Source: Clostridiales bacterium
GTDB lineage: Bacteria > Bacillota > Clostridia > Oscillospirales > Oscillospiraceae
DNA length: 35,509 nt
Reading direction: 5' to 3'
NCBI GenBank assembly: GCA_003522945.1
Contig: DPHR01000168.1
Location: 73,063 to 108,571 of the forward strand
The notes beneath the pieces are model-generated. The model did no database searches. It was not told the DNA's origin and saw only the letters and a list, made by a program, of their open reading frames with translations. Below, piece after piece: positions 1 through 7,170 of the stretch. The translations under genes and the position numbers were made by a program. How positions within the stretch are numbered: position 1 is the stretch's first letter; every line of letters begins with the position of its first letter.

Positions 1-165
1 GCCTGCCGTGACGCGCGCAAGAACTCCGCTCGCGGCCCCCGTGAGTACTTCACGGCTACCTGCGCCGCCTGCGGCGGCGAGGCTCGCGTGCCGTTTGAGC
101 CCAAGTCTGACCGTCCGGTCTACTGCAGCGATTGCTTCGCCAAGATCAAGGCGAACCAGCAGTAA
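1..165 (+). CDS. Zinc-ribbon protein, CxxC-x17-CxxC type (5' truncated)
   Basis: The open frame enters from the left edge and stops with TAA, leaving 54 residues. It contains two CxxC pairs (residues 21/24 and 42/45 region) separated by 17 residues, the spacing of the small zinc-ribbon proteins named after this pattern. Basic residues precede the first pair, and the tail is short and Lys-rich. Such proteins probably bind one zinc ion; the family has no firm function, and nucleic-acid binding is only a guess. A strong intrinsic terminator follows, so this is the last gene of its transcript. The start lies outside the window. Confidence 0.75.
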   Translation, partial: ACRDARKNSARGPREYFTATCAACGGEARVPFEPKSDRPVYCSDCFAKIKANQQ

Positions 166-197
166 TTTGACGTTCAGGGTCATCTGACCACAGGAAA

Positions 198-230
198 CGG
201 GAGCGGATATTCCGCTCCCGCTTTCTTTTT
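198..230 (+). terminator. Intrinsic terminator after the zinc-ribbon gene
   Basis: A perfect 10-bp stem (CGGGAGCGGA paired with TCCGCTCCCG) encloses a 3-nt loop and is followed by a T-rich run. It separates the first gene from the next promoter. Confidence 0.9.
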
Positions 231-250
231 CTCAATTTCGTCGAAACCGG

Positions 251-279
251 TTGAAAAATAGGAACAGCATGGGTATAAT
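251..279 (+). promoter_or_regulatory. Sigma-A promoter of the DUF1858 gene
   Basis: The -35 box TTGAAA and -10 box TATAAT are separated by 17 bp. The expected start of transcription leaves a leader of about 24 nt with a strong AGGAGG ribosome-binding site. The gene looks independently and strongly expressed. Confidence 0.85.
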
Positions 280-309
280 ATGTCTATATACTTCTTAGGA
301 GGTCAAACA

Positions 310-516
310 ATGTACCAGATTGAAAAGACTACTCTGATCGCCGAGATCATGGAGAACGCTCCGTTCGTCGCGCCGATGTTCCAGGCGATCGGCATGCACT
401 GCATGGGCTGCGCCATGGCGAGCGGCGAGAACGTCGAGGAAGCCTGCGCTGCGCACGGCGTCGATGTCGATAAGTTTGTCGAGAAGGTCAACGAGTTTAT
501 CGCGGCTCAGGGCTGA
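310..516 (+). CDS. DUF1858 / hybrid-cluster-associated redox disulfide protein
   Basis: A protein of 68 residues. The start chosen is the ATG 7 nt after AGGAGG; an earlier in-frame ATG at 280 overlaps the -10 box and has no ribosome-binding site. The sequence MHCMGCAMASGE holds a CxxC pair, followed by a third Cys in a helical segment, as in the DUF1858 family (TIGR03980), which is linked to hybrid-cluster protein and other redox enzymes. A role as a small thiol-redox or metal-binding protein is likely, but the partner is unknown. It is monocistronic: promoter upstream, terminator just downstream. Confidence 0.8.
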   Translation: MYQIEKTTLIAEIMENAPFVAPMFQAIGMHCMGCAMASGENVEEACAAHGVDVDKFVEKVNEFIAAQG

Positions 517-530
517 AATTCAAAGGAGTA

Positions 531-566
531 AAAACGGCGAGGGCATATAGCGTCCTCGCCGTTTTT
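531..566 (+). terminator. Intrinsic terminator between DUF1858 gene and trmK
   Basis: A 12-bp stem (AAAACGGCGAGG with CCTCGCCGTTTT) has an 11-nt loop and ends in a T run. It finishes only 11 nt before the trmK start codon, so it may also govern how much transcription enters trmK. Confidence 0.85.
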
Positions 567-576
567 CATAAGGCTT

Positions 577-1287
577 ATGGATCATACATTTAAATTACCG
601 CCGCGCCTTGCGGCCATCGCCGCGCTCGTTCCGGATGGTGCGTGCCTTGCCGATGTCGGGACAGACCACGCGCTGCTTCCCATCCGTCTTTTGCTGGACG
701 GAAAGATCCAAAGTGCCGTGGCTACGGATATCCGGCCCGGTCCGCTCTCCCGCGCGAAGGAAAATTCCTATGCCGCCGGCGTGCATGACCTTTCCTGCGT
801 CCTCTGCGACGGGCTGACCGGCGTTTCGCCGGACAGTGTTGATACGGTCGTGATTGCCGGTATGGGCGGGGAGAATATCGCGGCGATCCTTCGCGCCGCG
901 CCGTGGGCGTGCCGGAACGCCCTTTGCATCCTGCAGCCGATGTCGAGGCCGGAGGAGCTTCGCGCCGCGCTGCCGTCGCTCGGGCTTACGATCCGCGCAG
1001 AGCGGCTTGTGCGTGACGCCGGACGGCTCTATTCCGTTCTCGCTGTGCGCGCCGGTACTCCGGAGGCTCTTTCCGCAGGAGAGCTGTATTGCGGGAAGTA
1101 TTCGCTGGTCTCGAACGACACGCTGTTCTCCGATATCCTTGCGGAACAGGACAAACGGCTCGATATCGCCGTTCGAGGTCTGGAACGCTCCGGACGGGAT
1201 AGCGACCGTGAGAGGCTGAACGCGCTGCGCCTTGCCGCGGCGGACATTGCGGAAATGAGGAGGAAATACCATGGCGACGGTTCGTGA
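577..1287 (+). CDS. trmK: tRNA (adenine-22-N1)-methyltransferase TrmK
   Basis: A 236-residue SAM-dependent methyltransferase that by family methylates N1 of A22 in tRNA. The SAM-binding motif DVGTDHALLPI is at residues 26-36 and the family signature AGMGG at 94-98; the C-terminal third is a helical extension typical of TrmK. The ATG at 577 fits the family N-terminus, yet its ribosome-binding site is poor (AAGG only 3 nt away) and a terminator lies immediately upstream. The 3' end overlaps the Nif3-like gene by 17 nt, so the two are co-transcribed. The trmK-nif3 pairing is common in Firmicutes. Confidence 0.93.
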   Translation: MDHTFKLPPRLAAIAALVPDGACLADVGTDHALLPIRLLLDGKIQSAVATDIRPGPLSRAKENSYAAGVHDLSCVLCDGLTGVSPDSVDTVVIAGMGGENIAAILRAAPWACRNALCILQPMSRPEELRAALPSLGLTIRAERLVRDAGRLYSVLAVRAGTPEALSAGELYCGKYSLVSNDTLFSDILAEQDKRLDIAVRGLERSGRDSDRERLNALRLAAADIAEMRRKYHGDGS

Positions 1288-2038
1288 AATAGCCGGTTAT
1301 CTGGAAGAGCGTGTACCATCCTCGCTCAAACTGGATTTTGATAATGTTGGGCTGCTCTGTGGCTTTCCGGAACGCGAGGTGAGCCGTGTGCTCGTCGTGC
1401 TGGATATCACGCAGCAGGCCATCGAGGAGGCACTGTCGCTTCATGCCGAGCTGATCGTCTCCCATCATCCGGTCATCTTTACACCGCTGCGCCGCGTCTG
1501 CACGGACACACCGGACGCAAAGCGCGTCATTGCCCTTTTGCAGGGGAATCTCTCGGCCATCTGCCTGCACACGAATCTCGATGCGCTTGAGGGCGGCGTA
1601 AATACTGCTCTTGCCAACGCCGTCGGCGGGGAAGAGCTGGAGTATACGCCGGACATCGGCTGCTTCTGCCGTCTGCCGGAGGCGATGCCGCTTTCAGAGT
1701 TCCTCGCCCAGACGCGCACAGCGCTCTCCGCGCCCGATATGCGGTATTACGACGCCGGACGCCGTGTAGAATATCTGGCGCTCTGCGGCGGCGCGGGCGG
1801 GGACATACTCTATGAGGCAGCGCAGCGCGGCTGCGACACGGTACTGACCGGTGAGATCAAACATCACCAGTGGATCGACGGCGCGGAGCTGGGGCTGAAT
1901 CTCATCGAAGGAGGCCACTTCGCCACCGAAAACGTTGTCATGCCGTCCCTCGCAGAAACGCTGCGGCAGGGCTTCCCGGAGATCGACGTATGTCTTTCAC
2001 GGCTGCAGGGGCCGCTCTCACGCGGATTCGGATTCTAA
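1271..2038 (+). CDS. Nif3-like dinuclear metal-binding protein (DUF34)
   Basis: A 255-residue NIF3/DUF34 protein. Metal-ligand motifs are visible: SHHP (64-67), HTNLD (100-104) and GHFATE (215-220), which together form the dinuclear site. The family is often annotated as GTP cyclohydrolase 1 type 2, but its physiological substrate is not settled, so a generic name is safer. The length matches the short form without the inserted PII-like domain. GAGGAG lies just before the ATG, inside trmK, and the 17-nt overlap suggests coupled translation. Confidence 0.9.
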   Translation: MATVREIAGYLEERVPSSLKLDFDNVGLLCGFPEREVSRVLVVLDITQQAIEEALSLHAELIVSHHPVIFTPLRRVCTDTPDAKRVIALLQGNLSAICLHTNLDALEGGVNTALANAVGGEELEYTPDIGCFCRLPEAMPLSEFLAQTRTALSAPDMRYYDAGRRVEYLALCGGAGGDILYEAAQRGCDTVLTGEIKHHQWIDGAELGLNLIEGGHFATENVVMPSLAETLRQGFPEIDVCLSRLQGPLSRGFGF

Positions 2039-2043
2039 AACAA

Positions 2044-2072
2044 GCATATTTGCGGGCTTATCCCCATAGGAT
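2044..2072 (+). promoter_or_regulatory. Sigma-E-type promoter of spoIVA
   Basis: GCATATT (2044-2050), a 14-bp spacer and CATAGGAT (2065-2072) match the Bacillus sigma-E consensus (KMATATT, N14-15, CATACAHT) except at two positions in the -10 box. Sigma-E controls spoIVA in Bacillus subtilis. The predicted start near 2079 gives a short leader containing the spoIVA ribosome-binding site. Confidence 0.65.
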
Positions 2073-2102
2073 GCATTGAAATCATGTACAGGGGGTCTGA
2101 CC

Positions 2103-3581
2103 GTGTCTGAATCAACGATTTACGAGGACATCGCTCTCCGCACGGACGGAGATATATATCTTGGTGTGGTGGGTCCGGTTCGGACGGGCAAGTCCACCTT
2201 CATCAAGCGCTTCATGGAAACGCTCGTTATTCCGCGCATAGATAATGTCTACCGGAAAGAGCGTGCCCGCGATGAGCTGCCGCAGAGCGGCTCCGGACGC
2301 ACCATTATGACAGCGGAGCCGAAATTCATTCCGGAAGAAGCGGTGACGATCCGTCTCGGCGAAGATACCGATCTTTCCGTCCGGCTGATCGACTGCGTCG
2401 GCTACATGGTCAAGGGTGCTTCCGGCCAGTTTGAAGACGGCGCAGAACGTATGGTGACAACGCCGTGGTTCGATAAGGAGATATCTCTGACCGAAGCAGC
2501 GGAGCAGGGAACCTATAAGGTCATCGCCGAGCACTCGACGATTGGGCTGGTCGTCACCTGCGACGGCACGATCTGCGAGATTCCCCGTGAGGATTATGTC
2601 CCGGCGGAGGAGCGCGTGATCCGCGAGCTGCAGGAGATCGGAAAGCCGTTCACCGTTGTTCTCAACAGCGCCGAACCAAACGCGGAAAGCGCAAAAGCTC
2701 TGTGCCGATCGATCCGGGAGAAATACGGCACGGGCTGCGTCTGCGTAAACTGTCTGGAGCTGTCGGAAAACGATATCAGCGAGATCCTCAAATCGGCGCT
2801 GTGTGAATTTCCGCTTTCCGAGCTGGACGTTTTTCTGCCGAGTTGGGTGGATGCGCTGCCGATCGAGCACCCGCTGCGCACATCGCTCTATAACGGCGTG
2901 CGCGCCTCGGCGCAGAGCATTCACCGTATCCGTGACGTCTATCCGATGGCGGACACGCTGCGGGCGGAGGATAATATTCTCTCCGTATCTGTTGCGGCGC
3001 TGCAGATGGGGCGCGGCATCGCGGATATCCGGGTTGACCTGCCGAGAGCGCTCTATTATCAGACGATCAGCGAGCAGTCCGGCTTTGCTATCCGCGATGA
3101 CGGCGATCTGATGGCGCTTCTGACCGAAATGCGCGGCATCAAGAACGAATACGACCGCATCAGCAGCGCTCTGAAAGATGTCCGGGAGACCGGATACGGA
3201 ATCGTTGTGCCGTCGCCGGATGAGCTCAAGCTCGAAGAGCCGGAGATCGTCCGGCAGGGAGGACGCTACGGTGTGCGGCTCAAGGCGTCTGCGCCGTCCA
3301 TCCATATGATCATGGCGAACATCGAAACCGAGGTCAGCCCTGCGCTCGGCGGGGAAAAAGCCTCGGAGCAGATCATCAACTTTCTCCTGCAGGGCTTTGA
3401 GGGCGACACGAGCCGGATTTGGGAGTCGAACATCTTCGGCAAATCGCTGTATGATATTGCGAGCGAAGGCGTTATCACAAAGCTCCGGCAGATGCCCGTC
3501 AATGCACAGGCAAAGCTGCAGCAAACGCTTACTCGCATCGTCAATGAAGGCGGCGGATCCCTGATTTGCATAATCATATAA
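2103..3581 (+). CDS. spoIVA: Stage IV sporulation protein A (spore coat ATPase)
   Basis: A 492-residue ATPase, the same length as the Bacillus protein, which polymerises on the outer forespore membrane to form the coat base layer. The N-terminal segment is strongly conserved (EDIALRTDGDIYLGVVG), with the Walker A motif GPVRTGKST at residues 24-32; the tail is short and hydrophobic. The GTG at 2103 was chosen because AGGGGG sits 7 nt upstream and it gives the family length. A TTG at 2076 in the same frame would add nine residues and has no ribosome-binding site. A sigma-E-type promoter precedes it and a terminator follows. It is a clear marker of a spore former. Confidence 0.96.
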   Translation: MSESTIYEDIALRTDGDIYLGVVGPVRTGKSTFIKRFMETLVIPRIDNVYRKERARDELPQSGSGRTIMTAEPKFIPEEAVTIRLGEDTDLSVRLIDCVGYMVKGASGQFEDGAERMVTTPWFDKEISLTEAAEQGTYKVIAEHSTIGLVVTCDGTICEIPREDYVPAEERVIRELQEIGKPFTVVLNSAEPNAESAKALCRSIREKYGTGCVCVNCLELSENDISEILKSALCEFPLSELDVFLPSWVDALPIEHPLRTSLYNGVRASAQSIHRIRDVYPMADTLRAEDNILSVSVAALQMGRGIADIRVDLPRALYYQTISEQSGFAIRDDGDLMALLTEMRGIKNEYDRISSALKDVRETGYGIVVPSPDELKLEEPEIVRQGGRYGVRLKASAPSIHMIMANIETEVSPALGGEKASEQIINFLLQGFEGDTSRIWESNIFGKSLYDIASEGVITKLRQMPVNAQAKLQQTLTRIVNEGGGSLICIII

Positions 3582-3593
3582 GCAAACTTGCAT

Positions 3594-3628
3594 GCCGAGG
3601 CGAAAAAACGCCTCGGCTGCGCATTTTT
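3594..3628 (+). terminator. Intrinsic terminator after spoIVA
   Basis: A 9-bp stem (GCCGAGGCG with CGCCTCGGC) has an A6 loop; a TTTTT run follows after six bases. Confidence 0.75.
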
Positions 3629-3642
3629 CACTAAATTAGGTC

Positions 3643-3671
3643 TTGCATTTTTGTCATCTATGCCATATAAT
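3643..3671 (+). promoter_or_regulatory. Sigma-A promoter of the aminotransferase gene
   Basis: TTGCAT and TATAAT are separated by 17 bp and lie just downstream of the spoIVA terminator; the leader is about 23 nt. Confidence 0.85.
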
Positions 3672-3700
3672 GACGCCATACTTGTATGGAGGGCTTTGCC

Positions 3701-4897
3701 ATGAAAGAATTATCCAAGATCCGTTCCGCCGTTGCTCCGTCCGCAACGCTGGCGGTCAACTCGAAATTCAAGCAGATGAAGGCGGAGGGTATCCCCGTCG
3801 TAGGCTTTGGGGCAGGGGAGCCGGATTTTGATACGCCCGACCATATCAAGGAAGCGGGGATCCGTGCCATCCGGGAAGGGCAGACAAAGTATACGCCGAC
3901 ACCCGGCACGATTGAAGCGCGTAAGGCGGTCGCGTACCGCATGAAGGAAGACCTCGGCGTGGACTTTGATTATGACGCCATTGTCATCTCCAACGGCGCC
4001 AAGGCTTGCCTGTACGCCACTTTTTTCACGCTGCTCGATACCGGCGACGAGGTCATTGTACCCGCGCCGTACTGGGTCAGCTATACCGAGCAGATCCGCA
4101 TGGTCGGCGGCGTTCCGGTAATCGTCCCGACGACGGAGGCGCAGCATTTCAAAATGACGCCGGCACAGCTCGAAGCCGCCATTACGGATAAAACAAAGGC
4201 GCTCGTGCTCAACAACCCGTCCAACCCGACCGGCATGATCTACTCCAAAGAAGAGCTGGAAGCGCTTGCGGAGGTCTGCCTACGTCACGATATTTACATC
4301 ATCGCTGACGAGATTTACTACCGCCTCTGCTACGACGGACGCAAATTCACCAGCGTCGCAGCGCTCGGCGAAGAAGTAAAGAAGCATACGATCATCATCA
4401 ACGGCGTGTCCAAGAGCTATTCCATGACCGGCTGGCGCTGCGGCTTTGCCGCCTGCGGCGACAAGCGCATTGCCAAAGTTATGACAAACTGCCTGAGCCA
4501 CGCGCTCGGCAACATCGGCGCCATGAACCAGGCGGCGATGGCGGAAGCCATGCGCGGCCCGCAGGACAGCGTGGAGGAAATGCGCAAGGTGTTTGAGGAG
4601 CGCCGGAATTATCTCGTTGAGCGCATGAACCAGATCGACGGTGTGAGCTGCCTGAAGCCGGACGGCGCTTTTTATGTGATGATGAATCTCGAAAAACTCA
4701 TCGGCCGAACCCTCGGCGGACGCGTAATCCACAATGCCGACGATTTCGCCATGGCATTTCTGGAAAAAGGCCTTGTCGCGGTCGTATCCTGCTGCGCGTT
4801 CGACGCGCCGAACTTTGTCCGCTGGACGTATGCCACGTCGCTCGAGACCATCAAAGAGGGCCTTGACCGGCTGGAGAAATTCCTGAAGGAAGGCTGA
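3701..4897 (+). CDS. Pyridoxal-phosphate aminotransferase, class I (aspartate type)
   Basis: A 398-residue fold-type I aminotransferase, probably transferring the amino group between aspartate and 2-oxoglutarate. Visible motifs are GAGEPDFDTP near residue 38, NNPSNPTG (171-178), ADEIYY (202-207) and SKSYSMTGWR with the PLP-binding Lys238. The ATG at 3701 lies 7 nt after GGAGGG; an upstream in-frame start at 3686 would overlap that site. Subgroup I-beta aspartate aminotransferases (AspB/AspC-like) fit best, but substrate choice cannot be read from the sequence. It has its own promoter and ends just before the hairpin that covers the cwlD start. Confidence 0.9.
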   Translation: MKELSKIRSAVAPSATLAVNSKFKQMKAEGIPVVGFGAGEPDFDTPDHIKEAGIRAIREGQTKYTPTPGTIEARKAVAYRMKEDLGVDFDYDAIVISNGAKACLYATFFTLLDTGDEVIVPAPYWVSYTEQIRMVGGVPVIVPTTEAQHFKMTPAQLEAAITDKTKALVLNNPSNPTGMIYSKEELEALAEVCLRHDIYIIADEIYYRLCYDGRKFTSVAALGEEVKKHTIIINGVSKSYSMTGWRCGFAACGDKRIAKVMTNCLSHALGNIGAMNQAAMAEAMRGPQDSVEEMRKVFEERRNYLVERMNQIDGVSCLKPDGAFYVMMNLEKLIGRTLGGRVIHNADDFAMAFLEKGLVAVVSCCAFDAPNFVRWTYATSLETIKEGLDRLEKFLKEG

Positions 4898-4907
4898 GTC
4901 CTTCCGC

Positions 4908-4937
4908 TCATAAAATGCATCGCCGCTCTCATAGCAT
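4908..4937 (+). promoter_or_regulatory. Possible sigma-E-type promoter of the cwlD-type gene
   Basis: TCATAAA (4908-4914), a 15-bp spacer and CATAGCAT (4930-4937) resemble the sigma-E consensus, with two mismatches in each box. Transcription would begin near 4944, inside the loop side of the hairpin at 4912-4961. That gives a very short leader starting at the ribosome-binding site. cwlD of Bacillus is known to be sigma-E dependent. Confidence 0.4.
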
Positions 4938-4961
4938 AGCTTGAGGGAGGCGATGCATTTT
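4912..4961 (+). terminator. Long hairpin covering the ribosome-binding site and start of the cwlD-type gene
   Basis: A perfect 13-bp outer stem (AAAATGCATCGCC with GGCGATGCATTTT) continues, after one mismatch, into a 6-bp inner stem. A T-rich stretch follows. It can terminate aminotransferase transcripts. It also buries GGGAGG (4945-4950) and the first bases of the TTG start at 4960. Confidence 0.7.
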
Positions 4962-5700
4962 GTTTGTTAAAAAGCTGTATAGAAGCGTCCGCGCGGAAGA
5001 TGCCGCGCTTTTCACCTTGTCATTCCTTTGGATTTGTGTCATAATACAATGTGTGTTTTTATCGGGTACGGATACCCGATCCGTGTCGGCACAGGCCGCA
5101 GGCTCGCCGCCTGTGCTGATCCTTGATCCCGGTCACGGCGGCGCGGACGGCGGCGCTGTAGCGCCGGACGGGACGGCGGAAAGTGATTTGAATCTTTCCG
5201 TGGCGCTGCGCGTACGGGATCTATGCGCTTTTCTTGGTGTTGATACCGTTATGACGCGCGATACCGAGGAGATCACCTATCCGTCGGAGGCAAAAACCAT
5301 TGCCGCCATGAAAAAATGGGATACACGGCGGCGGGTAGAGATCGCCGAAAGCGTGGATTCTCCGGTTTTTTTGAGCATCCATCAGAACATCTATCCCTCA
5401 TCCGGGCCGCGCGGCTCCCAGGTTTTATACGCGCAGAATGAACCCAGCCGCGCTTTGGCCGAGCTCATCCAATCCCGGCTCACCACGGCGCTGCTGCCGG
5501 AAAACCGGCGCGTCCCGGTGCCGGCAGGGAAGGACATTTACATTATGTCCCACGTTCAGTGTACCGCCGTGCTGGTCGAGTGCGGATTCCTTTCGCATCC
5601 GCAGGAGCTATCGCTTCTGCAAAGCGCGGACTATCAGAAAAAGATCGCGTCCGTCTTGACGGCGTGCTATCTCCAGTTTACAGAGAAAGGCGTTTTATGA
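4960..5700 (+). CDS. cwlD: N-acetylmuramoyl-L-alanine amidase, CwlD-type
   Basis: A 246-residue membrane-anchored Amidase_3 enzyme that cleaves the amide bond between muramic acid and the stem peptide. Residues 15-35 form one membrane segment; the catalytic domain follows. Zinc ligands and the catalytic Glu are present: His59 (DPGHGG), Glu74, His141 (SIHQN) and Glu207 (VECGFLS). Length and anchor resemble CwlD, which makes muramic-delta-lactam in spore cortex, but a vegetative amidase is possible. The start is TTG, 9 nt after GGGAGG, inside a hairpin. The stop overlaps the radA ATG by 4 nt, so radA is translationally coupled. Confidence 0.8.
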   Translation: MFVKKLYRSVRAEDAALFTLSFLWICVIIQCVFLSGTDTRSVSAQAAGSPPVLILDPGHGGADGGAVAPDGTAESDLNLSVALRVRDLCAFLGVDTVMTRDTEEITYPSEAKTIAAMKKWDTRRRVEIAESVDSPVFLSIHQNIYPSSGPRGSQVLYAQNEPSRALAELIQSRLTTALLPENRRVPVPAGKDIYIMSHVQCTAVLVECGFLSHPQELSLLQSADYQKKIASVLTACYLQFTEKGVL

Positions 5701-7067
5701 AAGCCAAAAGTGTGTTTTTCTGCACGGAATGCGGCAATGAAACCGGGAAATGGTTCGGCCGCTGCCCGGCGTGCGGCGCGTGGAACACGATCGTGGAAGC
5801 GCCCTCCGCGCCGTCCGGCAGTGCTGCAACGAAAAGCGCCGCCGTAAAGATCGCCGGAACGCGCCGGAGCGTCCCGAAGCCCGTTGCACAGCTTGACGAC
5901 GAGGAAGAAATTCGTTTTTCCACCGGCATGGCGGAAATGGACCGCGTTCTCGGCGGCGGCGCTGTTCGCGGCTCGCTTGTACTGGTCGGCGGCGCGCCCG
6001 GCATCGGAAAATCCACGCTGCTGCTGCAAATATGCGGCAATATCCCGGACGCGAAGATCCTGTATGTGACCGGTGAGGAAAGCCAGCGCCAGCTTAAAAT
6101 GCGCTCACAGCGGCTCGGCGTATCGAGTGACGATCTTTTCGTCCTTGCAGAAACGGATATCAACGCCGTTACACAGAGCGTGGAGGATCTGAAACCGGAT
6201 ATTCTGATCATTGACTCGGTACAAACGATGTACAATAACGACATCGCCTCCGCGCCCGGCAGCATCGGCCAGGTGAAAGACTGTACCATGGCGGTGATGC
6301 AGCTTGCAAAAACCATGAATATCACCGCGTTTGTCATCGGCCACGTCAATAAGGAAGGCGCGATCGCCGGACCGAAGGTTCTGGAACACATGGTGGACTG
6401 CGTGCTGTATTTTGAAGGCGACCGTTCGCTCAATTACCGCATTCTGCGCGCCGCAAAAAACCGTTTCGGTTCCACAAACGAGATCGGCGTATTTGAAATG
6501 TGCGATACGGGGCTGCGTGAAGTTCCGAATCCGTCCGAGGTCATGCTGTCCGGCCGTCCGGTCAACGCGCCCGGTACATGCGTTTCCTGTGTGATGCAGG
6601 GCTCGCGGCCGATCCTCGCCGAGGTTCAGGCGCTGCTTTCGCCGTCGAATGCTAATCAGTCCCGCCGCACGGCAAACGGTGTGGACTTCAACCGGCTGAT
6701 GCTTTTGCTTGCCGTACTGGAAAAACGAGGCGGCGTACACGTCGCCGGGTGTGACGCCTATGTAAATGTTGTCGGCGGTCTGGAGCTGGACGAGCCCGCG
6801 GCGGACCTTGCTATCGCGCTGGCCATTGCGTCCAGTCTGCGGGACAAGCCTATCGGGGAAGATCTTGCCGCGATCGGCGAAATCGGACTCACAGGAGAAA
6901 TTCGATCCGTTCCGTCGATCAATCAACGCCTGCAGGAGCTTGCACGGCTTGGATTCAAGCGCTGCGTTATACCGGCGCATTGCAAGGATGACATAAAGCT
7001 CCCAAAGGACATGAAGCTGTTGCCGGCAAAAAACGTCCGCGATGCCGTTACCGCCATATTCATTTAA
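5697..7067 (+). CDS. radA: DNA repair protein RadA
   Basis: A 456-residue RecA-family protein that drives branch migration during recombinational repair. Domains in order: a C4 zinc finger (Cys9, 12, 23, 26), the ATPase with Walker A GGAPGIGKST (98-107), the RadA signature KNRFG (254-258), and a C-terminal Lon-protease-like domain. The start is the ATG in the ATGA overlap with the amidase gene; AAAGG lies 6 nt upstream. A longer reading from 5559 runs through the amidase gene and is not credible. Confidence 0.96.
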   Translation: MKAKSVFFCTECGNETGKWFGRCPACGAWNTIVEAPSAPSGSAATKSAAVKIAGTRRSVPKPVAQLDDEEEIRFSTGMAEMDRVLGGGAVRGSLVLVGGAPGIGKSTLLLQICGNIPDAKILYVTGEESQRQLKMRSQRLGVSSDDLFVLAETDINAVTQSVEDLKPDILIIDSVQTMYNNDIASAPGSIGQVKDCTMAVMQLAKTMNITAFVIGHVNKEGAIAGPKVLEHMVDCVLYFEGDRSLNYRILRAAKNRFGSTNEIGVFEMCDTGLREVPNPSEVMLSGRPVNAPGTCVSCVMQGSRPILAEVQALLSPSNANQSRRTANGVDFNRLMLLLAVLEKRGGVHVAGCDAYVNVVGGLELDEPAADLAIALAIASSLRDKPIGEDLAAIGEIGLTGEIRSVPSINQRLQELARLGFKRCVIPAHCKDDIKLPKDMKLLPAKNVRDAVTAIFI

Positions 7068-7080
7068 AAAGGGCTCCCCT

Positions 7081-7112
7081 AAATTAAACAAAATCTTTAT
7101 TTTGTTTAATTT
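7081..7112. terminator. AT-rich perfect inverted repeat (terminator or operator)
   Basis: Two perfect 14-bp arms (AAATTAAACAAAAT and its complement) flank the 4-nt spacer CTTT. Only one of the 14 pairs is G-C. The repeat lies 14 nt after the radA stop and 58 nt before the recombinase start. It is unlike the GC-rich terminators elsewhere here and could instead be a protein-binding site. Confidence 0.5.
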
Positions 7113-7170
7113 TATGTATAGCCGGAAATGCCTTCCCCTGTCCGGCGGTTTTCTGCTGTGAGGTTCATCT

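Noticed and set aside
2112..3593. 493-residue open frame antisense to spoIVA
   Set aside because: It mirrors spoIVA codon structure, has no recognisable domain, and spoIVA is certain.
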